Shown here one piece after another: positions 5,090-5,677 of a stretch of DNA of 5,677 bases. The position numbers and the translations under genes were made by a program. Each line of letters starts with the position of its first letter. Positions within the stretch are counted from its first letter, which is position 1. Origin of the DNA: Xanthobacteraceae bacterium (GTDB lineage Bacteria > Pseudomonadota > Alphaproteobacteria > Rhizobiales > Xanthobacteraceae); the NCBI GenBank assembly GCA_030039105.1, contig JASHQO010000434.1, positions 1 to 5,677 of the forward strand. The letters are read 5' to 3'. The notes beneath the pieces are model-generated. The model had not been told where the DNA came from, searched no databases, and was given only the letters and a program-made list of their open reading frames with translations.

Positions 5090-5497
5090 GTAGCCCGGAT
5101 GGAGCGAAGCGTAATCCGGGACAGCCGGGCGGCCGGCCATTTCGTTCCCGGATTGCGCTGCGCTCCATCCGGGCTACGCTTGCTTTGTGCGTATGTTCGT
5201 TGCGCCATCTCAATGCGTTAAGCGCCGTAGCCCGGATGGAGCGAAGCGTAATCCGGGACAGCCGGGCGGCCGGCCATTTCGTTCCCGGATTGCGCTGCGC
5301 TCCATCCGGGCTACGCTTGCTTTGTGCGCATGCTCGTTGCGCTATCGCAATGCGTTAAGCGCCGTAGCCCGGATGGAGCGAAGCGTAATCCGGGACAGCC
5401 GAGCGGCCGGCTATCTCGCCCCCGGATTGCGCTGCGCTCCATCCGGGCTACGCTTGCTTTGTGCGCTTGTTTGTTGCGCTATCGCAATGCGTTAAGC
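5090..5497. repeat. Tandem array of three 137-bp units, each with a long palindrome
   Basis: Units start at 5090, 5227 and 5364, an exact 137-bp period. The third is about 3 bp short. Each has an 88-bp palindrome (5090-5177, 5227-5314, 5364-5451) and a 49-bp spacer. The 32-base arms begin GTAGCCCGGATGGAGCGAAG and end CTCCATCCGGGCTAC, with only two non-Watson-Crick positions (A·G and T·G) and a 24-base loop containing GGCCGGCC. Units 1 and 2 are identical over the palindrome and differ at four spacer positions. Unit 3 differs from unit 2 at five positions in the loop and innermost arm base, and three in the spacer. I recognise the arm sequence as a common Bradyrhizobium/Rhodopseudomonas intergenic repeat. 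The array follows the small exported protein gene and could end or stabilise its transcript. Translations across it are artefacts. Confidence 0.92.
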
Positions 5498-5677
5498 CGC
5501 TTCAGCGAATCATTTCTCGGCGCGAAGCACGTCAAGGCACAAGCGAAGCGGAAAATCCGACCCGGCGCACGATTCGTCGCGCCGTAATTATTCTCTGTGC
5601 TTCAAGCGCTTACAGAAGCCCTCGCCTATTTGTTGGCCGGCGTCCTTGACGCGCCATGTTCTTTGAGTAGCAAACAC
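5498..5677. other. Right end of window, no convincing gene
   Basis: After the array ends, 180 bp contain no frame with gene-like translation. A short inverted repeat lies at 5564-5583 (GGCGC-ACGA / TCGT-C-GCGCC), followed by an A/T-richer stretch, GTAATTATTCT, that stands out from the GC-rich surroundings. That stretch could belong to a promoter or to a terminator of a gene outside the window. AAGCGCTT nearby is a short perfect palindrome. Nothing here is strong enough for a firmer call. Confidence 0.4.

Noticed and set aside
4119..5093. Plus-strand frame of 324 codons across the divergent gap and the small gene
   Set aside because: It overlaps the dehydrogenase antisense and the exported protein out of frame, and its product is low-complexity.
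5090..5497. CRISPR array
   Set aside because: The units are 137 bp with near-identical spacers and long internal palindromes; CRISPR repeats are about 21-50 bp with unique spacers.
5187..5587. Plus-strand open frames with repeated segments such as RSPDGAKRNPG
   Set aside because: They are translations of the palindromic repeat array, repeat with its period, and lack plausible starts.

Overview
The window looks like chromosomal DNA from a GC-rich alphaproteobacterium, most likely the Bradyrhizobium/Rhodopseudomonas group. The basis is the strong G/C third-position bias, the gene families present, and several palindromic repeats beginning GTAGCCCGGAT or GTAGGGCGGAT, which I recognise as common intergenic repeats in that group. 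Species cannot be assigned from the sequence alone. I found no phage, plasmid, transposase, CRISPR, tRNA or rRNA feature.

Layout from left to right. The last 40 codons of an unidentified plus-strand gene (1-123) are followed by two hairpins. Next come two minus-strand genes for exported proteins, a YkuD-type L,D-transpeptidase (261-890) and an SH3-like periplasmic protein (1000-1794). A palindromic repeat (1865-1928) lies in the divergent gap before a plus-strand DUF486 four-helix membrane protein (2035-2394). A short palindrome separates that gene from the convergent minus-strand DUF924 gene (2438-2995). The DUF924 start region carries a 17-bp tandem repeat that creates two tiny ATGA-overlapping upstream reading frames. 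A 226-bp gap with three hairpins leads to a minus-strand acyl-CoA dehydrogenase (3222-4388), which has no normal start codon near the expected N-terminus. A 385-bp divergent gap precedes a small exported cysteine-containing protein (4774-5064). The right end holds three tandem 137-bp units, each with an 88-bp near-perfect palindrome (5090-5497), and then 180 bp with no convincing gene.

The genes are mostly housekeeping or accessory metabolic functions and do not form one pathway. The only likely functional pairing is the SH3-like protein with the L,D-transpeptidase: both are exported, lie on the same strand and have cell-wall-type domains. I see no evidence for a new multi-gene system. The points that deserve attention are the tandem repeat at the DUF924 start, the possible AUC start of the dehydrogenase, and the unusually dense and locally amplified palindromic repeats, which sit in nearly every gap between genes.
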